64,000 bases of DNA, from assembly GCA_003979345.1 (NCBI GenBank), contig RYVZ01000001.1:62001-126000 (forward strand). The letters are read 5' to 3'. Shown piece after piece: positions 26,288-34,740 of this stretch (position 1 is its first letter; every line of letters begins with the position of its first letter). Position numbers and translations under genes: made by a program. This DNA comes from Lachnospiraceae bacterium. GTDB lineage: Bacteria; Bacillota; Clostridia; Lachnospirales; Lachnospiraceae. The notes beneath the pieces were generated by a model. It did not search any database. It saw nothing but the letters and a program-made list of their open reading frames with translations, and was not told the DNA's origin.

Positions 26288-26288
26288 G

Positions 26289-27353
26289 TCAGCCGGCAAT
26301 GATTCCCGAACATGCAAGGTATTCCCCGTCATAAAAGACAGCTGCCTGTCCCGGCGTGACTGCACGGACAGGCTGTTCAAACTCTGCATGCAGGCAGTTG
26401 TTTTCAAGCATCGTCACCATCGCGGGCGCGCCACTGTGCCCGTAACGTATCCTTCCGGTCAGCCGGTGCCTTTCTCCTGCCTGCATCGGCGTCATTCCCA
26501 TAAAGTTTATGTCCGTACAGGCGAAGTCTGCACCATACACCGCATCATCCGGCACAAGCACGACCTCATTCGTCTCAGGACGCAGACATTTGACAAACAT
26601 CCGCTCCCCAAGCGCGATCCCTAATCCCTTTCTCTGACCGACTGTATAATGGACCAATCCACGGTGCTTTCCAAGCACAACGCCCTCCGGCGTGACAAAA
26701 TTTCCTTCACTGCACATGGCTTCCGGTCTTCTGCGGGCAATAAACGCCGCATGATCATGATCAGGAATAAAACAGATTTCCTGAGAATCCTTTTTTTCCG
26801 CGACCGGAATCCCTGCTTCCTTCGCGAGTGCGCGTACCTGCTCCTTCGTATATGCGCCAACCGGCATCAGCGTATGGGCAAGCTGCTCCTGTGTCAGACG
26901 TGCCAGGACATAAGTCTGGTCTTTCCCCGCAGTTACGGAGTTACGCACGGCATATCTGCCGTTTGCCAGCCGTTCTATACGCGCATAATGCCCCGTTGCC
27001 ATCCATGACGCTCCCACGCTCTTAGCAAATCCCAGTACCGCTTCCCACTTGACATAACGGTTGCACATCAGGCAGGGATTCGGCGTTCGCCCCCGCAGAT
27101 ATTCCTCTGCAAAGTAATCCTCTACTTCTTTTCTGAAAACATCTGTAAAATCAACCGTCTCATACCGGATACCGAGCGCTTCTGCCACCGTTTTTGCATC
27201 CGATATCATGCTCTCTTGTACTGCCCGGTTTTCCTCTCCAAGCACACACATGGTGACGCCGGTCACCTCATATCCCTGTTTCTGTAATAAATATGCCGCA
27301 GCTGCCGAATCCACACCTCCCGACAGCCCGACCACGACCTTTTCTCTGCTCAC
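26289..27353 (-). CDS. mnmA: tRNA-specific 2-thiouridylase MnmA
   Basis: A 354-residue enzyme making 2-thiouridine at the wobble position of Lys, Glu and Gln tRNAs. PP-loop GLSGGVDSAAAA at the N-terminus; first catalytic Cys in PNPCLMCNRYVKW; second in SQEICFIPD; GQRKGLGIALGERMFV follows. Length is normal. Divergent from the flippase gene at 27524 and convergent with hisJ. Confidence 0.96.
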   Translation of the reverse strand: MSREKVVVGLSGGVDSAAAAYLLQKQGYEVTGVTMCVLGEENRAVQESMISDAKTVAEALGIRYETVDFTDVFRKEVEDYFAEEYLRGRTPNPCLMCNRYVKWEAVLGFAKSVGASWMATGHYARIERLANGRYAVRNSVTAGKDQTYVLARLTQEQLAHTLMPVGAYTKEQVRALAKEAGIPVAEKKDSQEICFIPDHDHAAFIARRRPEAMCSEGNFVTPEGVVLGKHRGLVHYTVGQRKGLGIALGERMFVKCLRPETNEVVLVPDDAVYGADFACTDINFMGMTPMQAGERHRLTGRIRYGHSGAPAMVTMLENNCLHAEFEQPVRAVTPGQAAVFYDGEYLACSGIIAG

Positions 27354-27523
27354 TTTTTTTCCTCCACGTCAAAGCTTCGGACTGCCGGGCAGAAACTCAA
27401 GGCATAAGCCTGACTTCTTCCTCTTATGACCTCGTTTTTCTCACAGACACTCCAATCTTTTCTCCCTTGTTCTGTCCTGCTTTTTTTTCTCATATATTAT
27501 CCATAATACCACAGGACCGATTT

Positions 27524-28870
27524 ATGAACAAAATACTTTTTAAGGGAACACTGATCCTTACTCTGACCGGATTTGTTTCCCGCGTCATCGGTTTTTTTTA
27601 CCGTATCTTCCTATCCCGCACTTTTGGCGCAGAGGGAATGGGTGTCTATCAGCTTGTCTCCCCCGTTCTCGCCCTGGCGTTCTCCGTATGCTGCGGCGGA
27701 ATCCAAAGTGCCATCTCCAAATATGTCGCGGGAGAACCGGTCTCGCACGACTACCGGCATTCTTTCCGGGTTCTGTTAAACGGCTTATTTCTGTCCGCAG
27801 TCCTTTCCGTACTGTTTGCTGCCGTTGTTGCCCTGAACGCGCCGTTCATCGCCACACGTATCCTGTGTGAACCGCGCACGGAGCCGCTGCTTCGTATCAT
27901 CGCGGTCTCCATCCCGTTTGCCTCCCTGCATTCCTGCATGAACGGCTATTATTACGGGATCAAAAACACAAAGATTCCCGCCGCATCCCAGCTCGGCGAG
28001 CAGCTTATCCGCGTCGGAACCGTATTTCTCCTTTACGAATACAGTCTGTCCCATCATATGCAGCTTAGCTTAGCCTGTTCCGTCTTCGGCATGCTCGCCG
28101 GAGAGATCTGCTCTGCGCTGTTTACGGGTCTGCTTGTCTTAGTTCGTTTTCAGCGCCGCCTCGGACGGCCCTCTTCACCGTCCGCTGCCCTGGGCGTTCT
28201 GCGGAAAAGCCCTGCCCTGCATCAGACGATGTCCCGCATCCTCCGCATGGCTGTGCCGCTGTCGGCAAGCCGCGTCGTCGTCAACCTGCTCTCAAGCGTG
28301 GAAGCCATCTACATCCCGCTGATGCTCGTCCGCTCCGGCATGACCAATTCCCAGTCTCTTTCTGTTTACGGCGTGCTGACCGGCATGGCTCTGCCGTTCA
28401 TCCTGTTTCCGTCCACGCTGACAAACTCCTTTTCGGTCCTGCTGCTGCCCTATATTTCCGAAGCGCAGGAGCATGTTGATTATGCCAAGATCCGCCGCGC
28501 TTTCCGCCGGACCGCACTCTGCAGTCTTTTATTCGGCATGCTGTGCTGCATTCTTTTCCTTGTGACCGGGCGTTTTGCCGGAACTTTCATTTTTCATAAT
28601 GAACTGGCCGGGCATTTTATTCTGACTCTCGGCTTTATGTGTCCGTTTCTCTATCTCTCAACAACCATGTCAAGCATCCTTCACGGACTCGGACACACCG
28701 GCTTTTCCTTTGTGATCAATACCTCCGCACTCGGGATACGTCTGGCATTCGTATTTCTTCTGATCCCCTCCTTCGGCATTGAAGCGTATCTGTGGGGTCT
28801 TCTCACAAGTCAGCTCTTTTGCGCGGCTGCAAACTCACTTGCCATCCTGCACTGTCTGAAAAAACACTGA
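27524..28870 (+). CDS. SpoVB-like polysaccharide flippase (MATE/MOP superfamily)
   Basis: A 448-residue polytopic membrane protein with about 12-14 hydrophobic segments, opening KGTLILTLTGFVSRVIGFFYR and FGAEGMGVYQLVSPV, typical of SpoVB/MurJ-type lipid-linked oligosaccharide flippases. SpoVB members are needed for spore cortex synthesis, but the family also includes vegetative lipid II flippases. ATG 27524 has only CAGGA upstream; a longer frame from 27293 would read through the divergent promoter region. Ends at a bidirectional terminator. Confidence 0.85.
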   Translation: MNKILFKGTLILTLTGFVSRVIGFFYRIFLSRTFGAEGMGVYQLVSPVLALAFSVCCGGIQSAISKYVAGEPVSHDYRHSFRVLLNGLFLSAVLSVLFAAVVALNAPFIATRILCEPRTEPLLRIIAVSIPFASLHSCMNGYYYGIKNTKIPAASQLGEQLIRVGTVFLLYEYSLSHHMQLSLACSVFGMLAGEICSALFTGLLVLVRFQRRLGRPSSPSAALGVLRKSPALHQTMSRILRMAVPLSASRVVVNLLSSVEAIYIPLMLVRSGMTNSQSLSVYGVLTGMALPFILFPSTLTNSFSVLLLPYISEAQEHVDYAKIRRAFRRTALCSLLFGMLCCILFLVTGRFAGTFIFHNELAGHFILTLGFMCPFLYLSTTMSSILHGLGHTGFSFVINTSALGIRLAFVFLLIPSFGIEAYLWGLLTSQLFCAAANSLAILHCLKKH

Positions 28871-28903
28871 ACTGCTTCTCACCATGGGCGTGCATTTACA
28901 GTC

Positions 28904-28940
28904 AAAAAGGGATGCTATCCGTTTGGATACCATCCCTTTT
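28904..28940. terminator. Bidirectional terminator
   Basis: AAAAAGGGATGCTATCC (28904-28920) pairs with GGATACCATCCCTTTT (28925-28940), loop GTTT, one mismatch. It lies between the convergent flippase and GGDEF genes. Confidence 0.92.
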
Positions 28941-28970
28941 CGCCCCCACACAAGCTTATGCCGCCCGGCT

Positions 28971-30929
28971 TTAACGGATATGTTCCTCACCCTGTCCGAG
29001 CATTTCATAATGATGTTTTTTGTCCTGATACATTTTATGGTCTGCCTCTTTCAATATTTCATCAATATTGACATCCCCGTTTGTCGGCGTCATCTGCATT
29101 CCACAGCTGCAGCTGACCTCATACGCCTTACCCGCCGTCCTGTTTACCTGATCAAGCTGTTCTTCCAGCTGCTTCCTGAAGTCAGCATCGGCATACTGCT
29201 CATATTCATCATAAAACAGCGCTGCCGAAAACTCATCGCCGCCAAAGCGTGCGCTGATCCCCCGCTCCTGTACGACCCTTTGCAGCGCCCGGCCCACCGT
29301 CTTAAGCGCAAAATCACCCTCGCCATGTCCGTACGTATCATTGATGGTCTTTAAGCCGTTCAGGTCAATGGAGACGACCATGAGCCATCCGTAATGATGC
29401 TCTTTGAGTCTGCCGATCATATCCTGATAGAAACCGCGGCGATTATAAATTCCGGTCAGCGGATCCCTGATATAAAGCTCCTCCAGCTTATCATTCGCCT
29501 GTCTTAATTTGCTGTTAAAATTCTGCATCAGCTGTCTGCTTCTCACAGAATCCAAAATATGGCTCAGATTCGTTGAAAAATTCCTCAGCTGCGTATAGTC
29601 GTTTGTCTCCGGATCAAAATTGACTGCCAGATAACCAAATACGGTCTCCTGTACATGAAGCGGCACAAACATCAGATTTTCGGTATCTTTACTCATCTTT
29701 TCAGCCGGAAACGGCTCTCTGCGCTTATAACTGAGTATCGGGCAGGAAAAACCCTGATCGGCATGCCACTCGCCGAGCACCACCATTTCAATCTCCCTGC
29801 GCTCGTTCAGCCTGCGGTTCACATCCATGATCTGTGCGCCAATCTCATCATAGGCTTCCAGATAAGAACCCTCCACACACAAATAAATATGGCTGTACGT
29901 ATTCAGATAGGAGAGATATTTCGGCAGGGTCGCCAACACGCCCTGCAGACTCTTCGTACCGGTCATCTCGTCGATCATCTCATACATATATTTTGTGAAC
30001 TGCCGGTAAGATGTCAGGATGTTATACATTTTATGGATTTGCTCAGACGCCCTGCTCTCGCTGATCTTACGGCATCCGCATGACTCCGAAAACCGTACTG
30101 CAAACGGGATGGTCGTACAGCATTCGACATTCTCCTGCTTCTGCATGACGCTGTAAATCAGTTCTACTGCTCTTTTTCCGCCCTCCTGCAGATCCTGCTG
30201 TGCCGTCGTTAAGCGCGGCATCGAATAGCGCTCCTCCTCGATCCCGTCAAACCCCGTTACGATCGTATCTCCCGGCACACAATATCCTGCCTTATGCAGG
30301 CAGTCACAGATCGTGATCGCCATTGTATCATTGACGGAAATGAACGCGTCCGGCAGCGCCCGCCCGCTGTCAAGAAATTCTTTCATGACTTCCCGGCACG
30401 GCCCTTCCCAAAAATTCCCATAGCCAATGTCATCGTCTTTTAATTCGATCCCGTACTCCGCTGCCACCTTGCGGACAACGTTAATCCTGGCATCAGAAAA
30501 ATCATTATTGCGAAAACCGCCCATGATAAAAAAGGAACGACACTGATGCACGTCTGCCAGATGGCGCACGATCTTTTCAAATGTGTTCGTATAATCAAAC
30601 ACGATGCTATAGCATCCATCCACTTTGCGGTCGATCACGACAACCGGTATCCCGTTTTTCTTACCCTTTTCTATCAGGCTTACGTTTAACTCATTGTCCT
30701 TGATCTTTTCACAAAAAATAATCATGCCGCAAAGCCTGTCATAATCGATCCGCTCAAAGATGCTTTCCTCTCCCTTGTCGTTAAGATCATTCAACTTTAA
30801 CTCTTCAAAGGTATTAAACACCTGTACGAACAGACCATATTCTCCCGCTTGATGATAGATTGCTCTCAGGGAATCTCTCTGAAACTCTTCGTCCGCCCGT
30901 GCAACACAGACCGCTATGGTATCTCTCAT
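28971..30929 (-). CDS. LacI-like sensor domain fused to GGDEF diguanylate cyclase
   Basis: A 652-residue cytoplasmic protein. Residues about 1-310 have the periplasmic-binding-protein fold found in LacI/GalR regulators (MGGFRNNDFSDARINVV, DAFISVNDTMAITICDCL, VTGFDGIEEERYSMPRLTT) but no DNA-binding domain and no signal peptide. A middle region (about 320-480) looks GAF-like, followed by a coiled coil and a GGDEF domain (YIRDPLTGIYNRRGFYQD; ARFGGDEFSAAL). The GGDEF motif is canonical, so cyclic-di-GMP synthesis is likely; the RxxD inhibitory site is absent (QERG instead). ATG 30929 follows GAGGG; a start at 31016 would precede the promoter. It may couple an intracellular sugar to c-di-GMP. Confidence 0.88.
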   Translation of the reverse strand: MRDTIAVCVARADEEFQRDSLRAIYHQAGEYGLFVQVFNTFEELKLNDLNDKGEESIFERIDYDRLCGMIIFCEKIKDNELNVSLIEKGKKNGIPVVVIDRKVDGCYSIVFDYTNTFEKIVRHLADVHQCRSFFIMGGFRNNDFSDARINVVRKVAAEYGIELKDDDIGYGNFWEGPCREVMKEFLDSGRALPDAFISVNDTMAITICDCLHKAGYCVPGDTIVTGFDGIEEERYSMPRLTTAQQDLQEGGKRAVELIYSVMQKQENVECCTTIPFAVRFSESCGCRKISESRASEQIHKMYNILTSYRQFTKYMYEMIDEMTGTKSLQGVLATLPKYLSYLNTYSHIYLCVEGSYLEAYDEIGAQIMDVNRRLNERREIEMVVLGEWHADQGFSCPILSYKRREPFPAEKMSKDTENLMFVPLHVQETVFGYLAVNFDPETNDYTQLRNFSTNLSHILDSVRSRQLMQNFNSKLRQANDKLEELYIRDPLTGIYNRRGFYQDMIGRLKEHHYGWLMVVSIDLNGLKTINDTYGHGEGDFALKTVGRALQRVVQERGISARFGGDEFSAALFYDEYEQYADADFRKQLEEQLDQVNRTAGKAYEVSCSCGMQMTPTNGDVNIDEILKEADHKMYQDKKHHYEMLGQGEEHIR

Positions 30930-30954
30930 AACAAGCACCCTCTTTTCTGTGACT

Positions 30955-30983
30955 ATCGTACCATATTCAACAAATCCATGCAA
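30955..30983 (-). promoter_or_regulatory. Promoter of the GGDEF gene
   Basis: On the minus strand, -35 TTGCAT (30983-30978), 17 bases, -10 TACGAT (30960-30955), about 26 bases before the ATG. Confidence 0.6.
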
Positions 30984-31071
30984 CCTGATCTGCTCAAATA
31001 ATAGTACTTTATTCACAAAAAATCAATCATTTCATAGGAATTTATTGAATTTCGCAATTTTTCGCCAGGTC

Positions 31072-31100
31072 TTGCATAATTGTACATTTTCATATATAAT
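31072..31100 (+). promoter_or_regulatory. Promoter of the DAHP synthase gene
   Basis: -35 TTGCAT (31072-31077), 17 bases, consensus -10 TATAAT (31095-31100), leaving a leader of about 50 bases before the start codon. Confidence 0.82.
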
Positions 31101-31158
31101 TGTCCTGTTTTTTGAAGATTTTATAGAATGTTCTTATCCGACTACAGACAGGAGAATC

Positions 31159-32190
31159 ATGATGGGTTTCACATTTGAACGTTTACTTCCCACTCCCGCA
31201 CAGATCAGGGAGGAATATCCGCTGCCGGCTCATTATGCCGGACTAAAGCAGAAACGTGACCGGGAGATCACCGATATTATCACCGGAAAATCGGACCGTT
31301 TTCTTGTGATCATCGGTCCCTGCTCGGCTGACAACGAGGATTCCGTTTGTGATTATGTCAACCGTTTGGCTGCCCTTTCCGGGCGTGTGGGCGACAAGGT
31401 GATGCTGGTTCCGCGTATCTATACGAACAAGCCCCGCACGACCGGAGACGGTTATAAAGGCATTGCCAGTCAGCCTGATCCTCAAAAAAAAGAAGACTTT
31501 CTGCAGGGGCTGATCGCCGTGCGCAGGATGCATCTGCGCGCGATCCAGGAATCCGGTCTTACCGCTGCGGACGAAATGCTCTATCCCGAAAACTGGGGGT
31601 ATGTGGAAGACGTGCTCTCCTATGTCGCGATCGGCGCACGGAGCGTTGAAGATCAGCAGCACCGATTGACCGTAAGCGGATTCGACGTCGCTTCAGGTAT
31701 GAAGAATCCCACAAGCGGCGATTTCAGCGTCATGCTCAATTCCGTCTATGCCGCCCAGCAGCCTCATTCCTTTGTCTATCGCGGATATGAGGTATCGACT
31801 TCGGGTAACCCGCTTGCGCACACCGTACTCCGCGGTTCCGTGAGCAAAAACGGAAACAGCACGCCAAATTATCACTATGAAGACTTAAACCGCCTTTGGG
31901 AAATGTATCAGGAACGCGATCTGTTAAATCCCGCCTGCATCATTGATTCGAACCATAACAATTCAGGAAAAAAATTTGAACAGCAGGTGCGCATTGTCAA
32001 AGAAGTCCTGCACAGCCGCAGATTAAACAGTGATATTCGTAAACTTGTCAAAGGCGTTATGGTGGAAAGTTATATTGAGCCGGGCTGTCAGAAAATCGGC
32101 GGCGGCGTCTATGGAAAATCCATCACCGACCCGTGCCTCGGCTGGGCAGAATCCGAGCGCCTGATCTATGATATTGCAGAATTATTGTAA
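31159..32190 (+). CDS. 3-deoxy-7-phosphoheptulonate (DAHP) synthase, class I
   Basis: A 343-residue enzyme of the AroF/AroG/AroH type, condensing phosphoenolpyruvate and erythrose-4-phosphate to start aromatic amino acid synthesis. Signatures: DRFLVIIGPCSADN, MLVPRIYTNKPRTTGDGYKG, GFDVASGMKNPTSGDF, RGSVSKNGNSTPNYHYEDL, IDSNHNNSGKKF, VMVESYIEPG and SITDPCLGW. Tandem ATG codons at 31159 and 31162 follow AGGAG; the second has better spacing. A class I enzyme stands out because many Bacillota use the AroA(Q)/AroG-B type. Single-gene unit with its own promoter and terminator. Confidence 0.95.
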   Translation: MMGFTFERLLPTPAQIREEYPLPAHYAGLKQKRDREITDIITGKSDRFLVIIGPCSADNEDSVCDYVNRLAALSGRVGDKVMLVPRIYTNKPRTTGDGYKGIASQPDPQKKEDFLQGLIAVRRMHLRAIQESGLTAADEMLYPENWGYVEDVLSYVAIGARSVEDQQHRLTVSGFDVASGMKNPTSGDFSVMLNSVYAAQQPHSFVYRGYEVSTSGNPLAHTVLRGSVSKNGNSTPNYHYEDLNRLWEMYQERDLLNPACIIDSNHNNSGKKFEQQVRIVKEVLHSRRLNSDIRKLVKGVMVESYIEPGCQKIGGGVYGKSITDPCLGWAESERLIYDIAELL

Positions 32191-32241
32191 CGAAATGATT
32201 GTAACCATTTAGAACTCTTTGTTCGCTGAATTTTACTGATA

Positions 32242-32312
32242 CGAAATGCGCAAGCATTTCGCAAAATAATTACAAGTATAAGAAGTATTTTTCCATTTCT
32301 TATGCTTGTAAT
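32242..32312. terminator. Stem-loops between convergent aro and xerD
   Basis: A small stem CGAAATGC / GCATTTCG (32242-32261) is followed by a long one, ATTACAAGTATAAGAA (32269-32284) / TTCTTATGCTTGTAAT (32297-32312), A/T-rich on both sides and so bidirectional. Confidence 0.85.
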
Positions 32313-32319
32313 TATTATT

Positions 32320-33204
32320 TTATCCTCTCGGATGTGCTTTTGCATAAACCTCTCTTAAATGTTTGTGGCTCATATTAGCGTAGATCTGCGTCGTAGAAAT
32401 ATCGGAATGTCCCAACATCTCCTGTACACTTCTTAAATCCGCACCGTTTTCCACAAGATGCGCGGCAAAGGAATGACGCAGCGTATGCGGTGTAATATCT
32501 GCCGTGATACCTGCTTTTTTCGTATAGGATTTGATCAGTTTCCAAAATCCCTGTCTGCTCATGGGTTCGCCCGAACAGTTTACAAATAATGTATCAAACG
32601 ACGCATCCTTAACCAGGGCTTCTCTTGCACCCGATAAATATCTGGCAAGCGCTTCTCTCGCCGCCGTGCCAAACGGAATAACACGCTCCTTATTGCGGTC
32701 ACGGCAGATAATATAATTCATCGGCATATTTAAGTCGCTCAGTTTCAAGGTGATCAACTCCGTAACCCGGATTCCGGTTGCATATAAAAGCTCCAGCATC
32801 GCCCTGTCGCGCACTTCTTTTGGTGCATTCCCTTGCGGCTGCTCTAAAAGCCGCACCACTTCATCCATCGTCATGATGCCCGGCATCTTCTTTTCCAGCT
32901 TTGGTGCCTTGAGCGACACGGACACATCACTCTCTATTTTTCCCTCATCCGCCAAAAAATGAAAAAAAGCCTTGAGCGATGCGATATTACGCGAAACGCT
33001 TGCCGGTGCAAAATTCTGCCGCCTCAAATTCTCCACATAGTCCTCAAGCATCTGACTGCTTATGAGCTTCACGTCTGTTACACCGCGCGCCGTCAGATAT
33101 ATCTGCACTTTATTCAGATCCCTCCGGTATGACATCTCCGTATTATTGGAGGTCTTTTTTACATTATGCAGATATTCGATAAACTGCCCGATTTCATCCC
33201 TCAT
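32320..33204 (-). CDS. xerD: Tyrosine recombinase XerC/XerD
   Basis: A 294-residue site-specific recombinase acting at dif to resolve chromosome dimers. N-terminal SAM-like domain, then the catalytic set: Arg in ATGIRVTELI, Lys in the beta-hairpin, HTLRHSFAAHL (His and Arg), LGHSDISTTQIYANMS with the nucleophilic Tyr. Length fits a housekeeping Xer protein. It lies downstream of spoIIM and a Nudix gene, the usual clostridial arrangement, which favours XerD over a mobile-element integrase. A perfect 0A-box-like sequence lies upstream (33328-33339). Confidence 0.92.
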   Translation of the reverse strand: MRDEIGQFIEYLHNVKKTSNNTEMSYRRDLNKVQIYLTARGVTDVKLISSQMLEDYVENLRRQNFAPASVSRNIASLKAFFHFLADEGKIESDVSVSLKAPKLEKKMPGIMTMDEVVRLLEQPQGNAPKEVRDRAMLELLYATGIRVTELITLKLSDLNMPMNYIICRDRNKERVIPFGTAAREALARYLSGAREALVKDASFDTLFVNCSGEPMSRQGFWKLIKSYTKKAGITADITPHTLRHSFAAHLVENGADLRSVQEMLGHSDISTTQIYANMSHKHLREVYAKAHPRG

Positions 33205-33327
33205 GTATCAGCGCGCCACCCTCAAAATATTTATGTTAATCAAAAAGCGTGTCTACGCACTATTATAATCATAATTTTTAAGAAAAGCAATCGCAATTTT
33301 TAACCGTTTTTAAGGCATTTCCATCTC

Positions 33328-33339
33328 TTTTCGACAAAA
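33328..33339. promoter_or_regulatory. Candidate Spo0A box upstream of xerD
   Basis: TTTTCGACAAAA contains TTCGACA, the complement of the 0A-box core TGTCGAA. It is 124 bases before the xerD start. One short motif can arise by chance. Confidence 0.35.
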
Positions 33340-33394
33340 CTACCACATATCGAAACTCCTTTCAATTATGTCTACCACATCTAGCAATCCCGGC

Positions 33395-33976
33395 TTAAAA
33401 TTTTTTTAACATTTTCATAACAATTACAGAGTTGACATACCCCTCCACAAGACATCCTGCCAGCACCAGCAGGAAAACGATCCCGATCCCCGTCAGCAAT
33501 TGCCTGATGCCCGCTGTCCCAAATCCGCCCGCATGCAACTCGGAGATCCGTCCCGATATATGGCAAAGCAGAACAAAAGCCGGAATGTAAAGCAGGATCT
33601 GCGGAAACAGGCAGATACAGACAAGCCACAGACCTTTGACGCCATAGACCGCATAAGAAGCTGTTAAGATCATACCAAAGCAAAATCCATACCATGTCTT
33701 ATATCCATGCCGCACAAAACGTCCGAACGGCGCCCACGACAAAAGCAACATGAGCAGAACCGTCCGCATGCGCAGACCAAGCACATAAAAAAACAGGCGG
33801 TTTTTATGAATATCCAGATAACCGATATTATGCGTGCGCTCTGCTCCCATCAGGTTTCCGCTCCCTAAAAACCAGGTTCTTGCGAACACGAGCAGCGCGA
33901 TCCCCGCAAAAAAGCCAATCAAAAAGGGAACAAGCCCGCCGAACAATGCGAGACGTTCCCTTTCCTTTTCTCTCAT
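33395..33976 (-). CDS. spoIIM: Stage II sporulation protein M-like membrane protein
   Basis: A 193-residue membrane protein with about five hydrophobic helices (FLIGFFAGIALLVFA, TVLLMLLLSWAPFG, FGMILTASYAVYGVKGLWLV and others). SpoIIM, with SpoIID and SpoIIP, drives septal peptidoglycan remodelling during engulfment. ATG 33976 follows GGGAGCGG; an in-frame start at 33991 would include that site. Located between the Nudix gene and xerD as in other Clostridia. No spoIID or spoIIP in the window. Confidence 0.82.
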   Translation of the reverse strand: MREKERERLALFGGLVPFLIGFFAGIALLVFARTWFLGSGNLMGAERTHNIGYLDIHKNRLFFYVLGLRMRTVLLMLLLSWAPFGRFVRHGYKTWYGFCFGMILTASYAVYGVKGLWLVCICLFPQILLYIPAFVLLCHISGRISELHAGGFGTAGIRQLLTGIGIVFLLVLAGCLVEGYVNSVIVMKMLKKF

Positions 33977-34060
33977 ATTTTCCGCTCCCAAAGCTCATTT
34001 TTATATTATATGAGCCCTGACTTCCGGACATTCTTTCCTGTCCAAATTTGTTTTGTTTGC

Positions 34061-34129
34061 GGCATATCCTGCCTGCTGCGGCAAAAAATCTCTGCTTCTC
34101 TCTGGCATATCCCGCCTGCTGCGGCAAAA
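34061..34129. repeat. Short direct repeat downstream of the Nudix gene
   Basis: GGCATATCCTGCCTGCTGCG begins at 34061 and recurs with one change at 34104, both running into GCAAAA. Spacing is 43 bases. The second copy ends next to the Nudix stop codon. Confidence 0.6.
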
Positions 34130-34130
34130 T

Positions 34131-34685
34131 TTACTTCTCCAAGTCATCCGGCCGGCAATAGCGGCTGCAGTATGCCAGAATTGCCGCCACGGTCTTTGAA
34201 TCCATCAGCTTTCCCTCATAGATCATCTTTGTCAGCTCTTCCACATCCATTGCCACAACATCAATGAACTCATCTTCATCCAGATGCTGGTGCGAAGAAG
34301 TCAGATCCCGGGCGACATAAACATCTATTTTTTCATTGCAGAATGCTACCGTCGTATTGAGACTGATCAGAAATGTCAGGTTATCACTGCGGTATCCCGT
34401 CTCCTCCTCAAGTTCACGGGCAGCCGCCGCTTTCGTCTCCTCATCCGCTCCGTTCAGACCGCCTGCCGGAATCTCAAGGGTCATACGGTCAAGTGCATTC
34501 CGATACTGGCGTACCATCAGGATCTTTCCATCCTCCGTTACCGGTACGACCGCAGCCGCCCCGTTATGTCCGATAAAATCCCATTCTACCACGTTGCCGT
34601 TCGGTACCTGCACCGTATCCCGATAATAGTTGATGATAGAACCTTTGTGGATCAATCGCCTGTTCAATCGTTTCCATTCCTGCAT
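34131..34685 (-). CDS. Nudix hydrolase (ADP-ribose pyrophosphatase type)
   Basis: A 184-residue Nudix enzyme. The Nudix box is complete: G, five residues, E, seven residues, then RELEEETGY. The preceding MVRQYRNALDRMTLEIPAGG is typical of ADP-ribose/ADP-sugar pyrophosphatases (NudF family). ATG 34685 follows GGAGGACAGCAGGA; a start at 34769 would overlap the aminotransferase end and lacks support. 55 bases after the aminotransferase and upstream of spoIIM, probably one operon. Confidence 0.9.
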   Translation of the reverse strand: MQEWKRLNRRLIHKGSIINYYRDTVQVPNGNVVEWDFIGHNGAAAVVPVTEDGKILMVRQYRNALDRMTLEIPAGGLNGADEETKAAAARELEEETGYRSDNLTFLISLNTTVAFCNEKIDVYVARDLTSSHQHLDEDEFIDVVAMDVEELTKMIYEGKLMDSKTVAAILAYCSRYCRPDDLEK

Positions 34686-34740
34686 TCCTGCTGTCCTCCG
34701 CTTTCTTCCATACAAGCCGGCTCTCCTGCATTCAATCCGT

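Noticed and set aside
32320..33204. Tyrosine recombinase as sign of a mobile element
   Set aside because: Housekeeping XerD length and the conserved spoIIM neighbourhood; no attachment repeats or cargo found.
33340..33348. Minimal frame ATG TGG TAG with a good ribosome-binding site upstream of xerD
   Set aside because: Two codons and a stop; attractive as a leader but too short to separate from chance.
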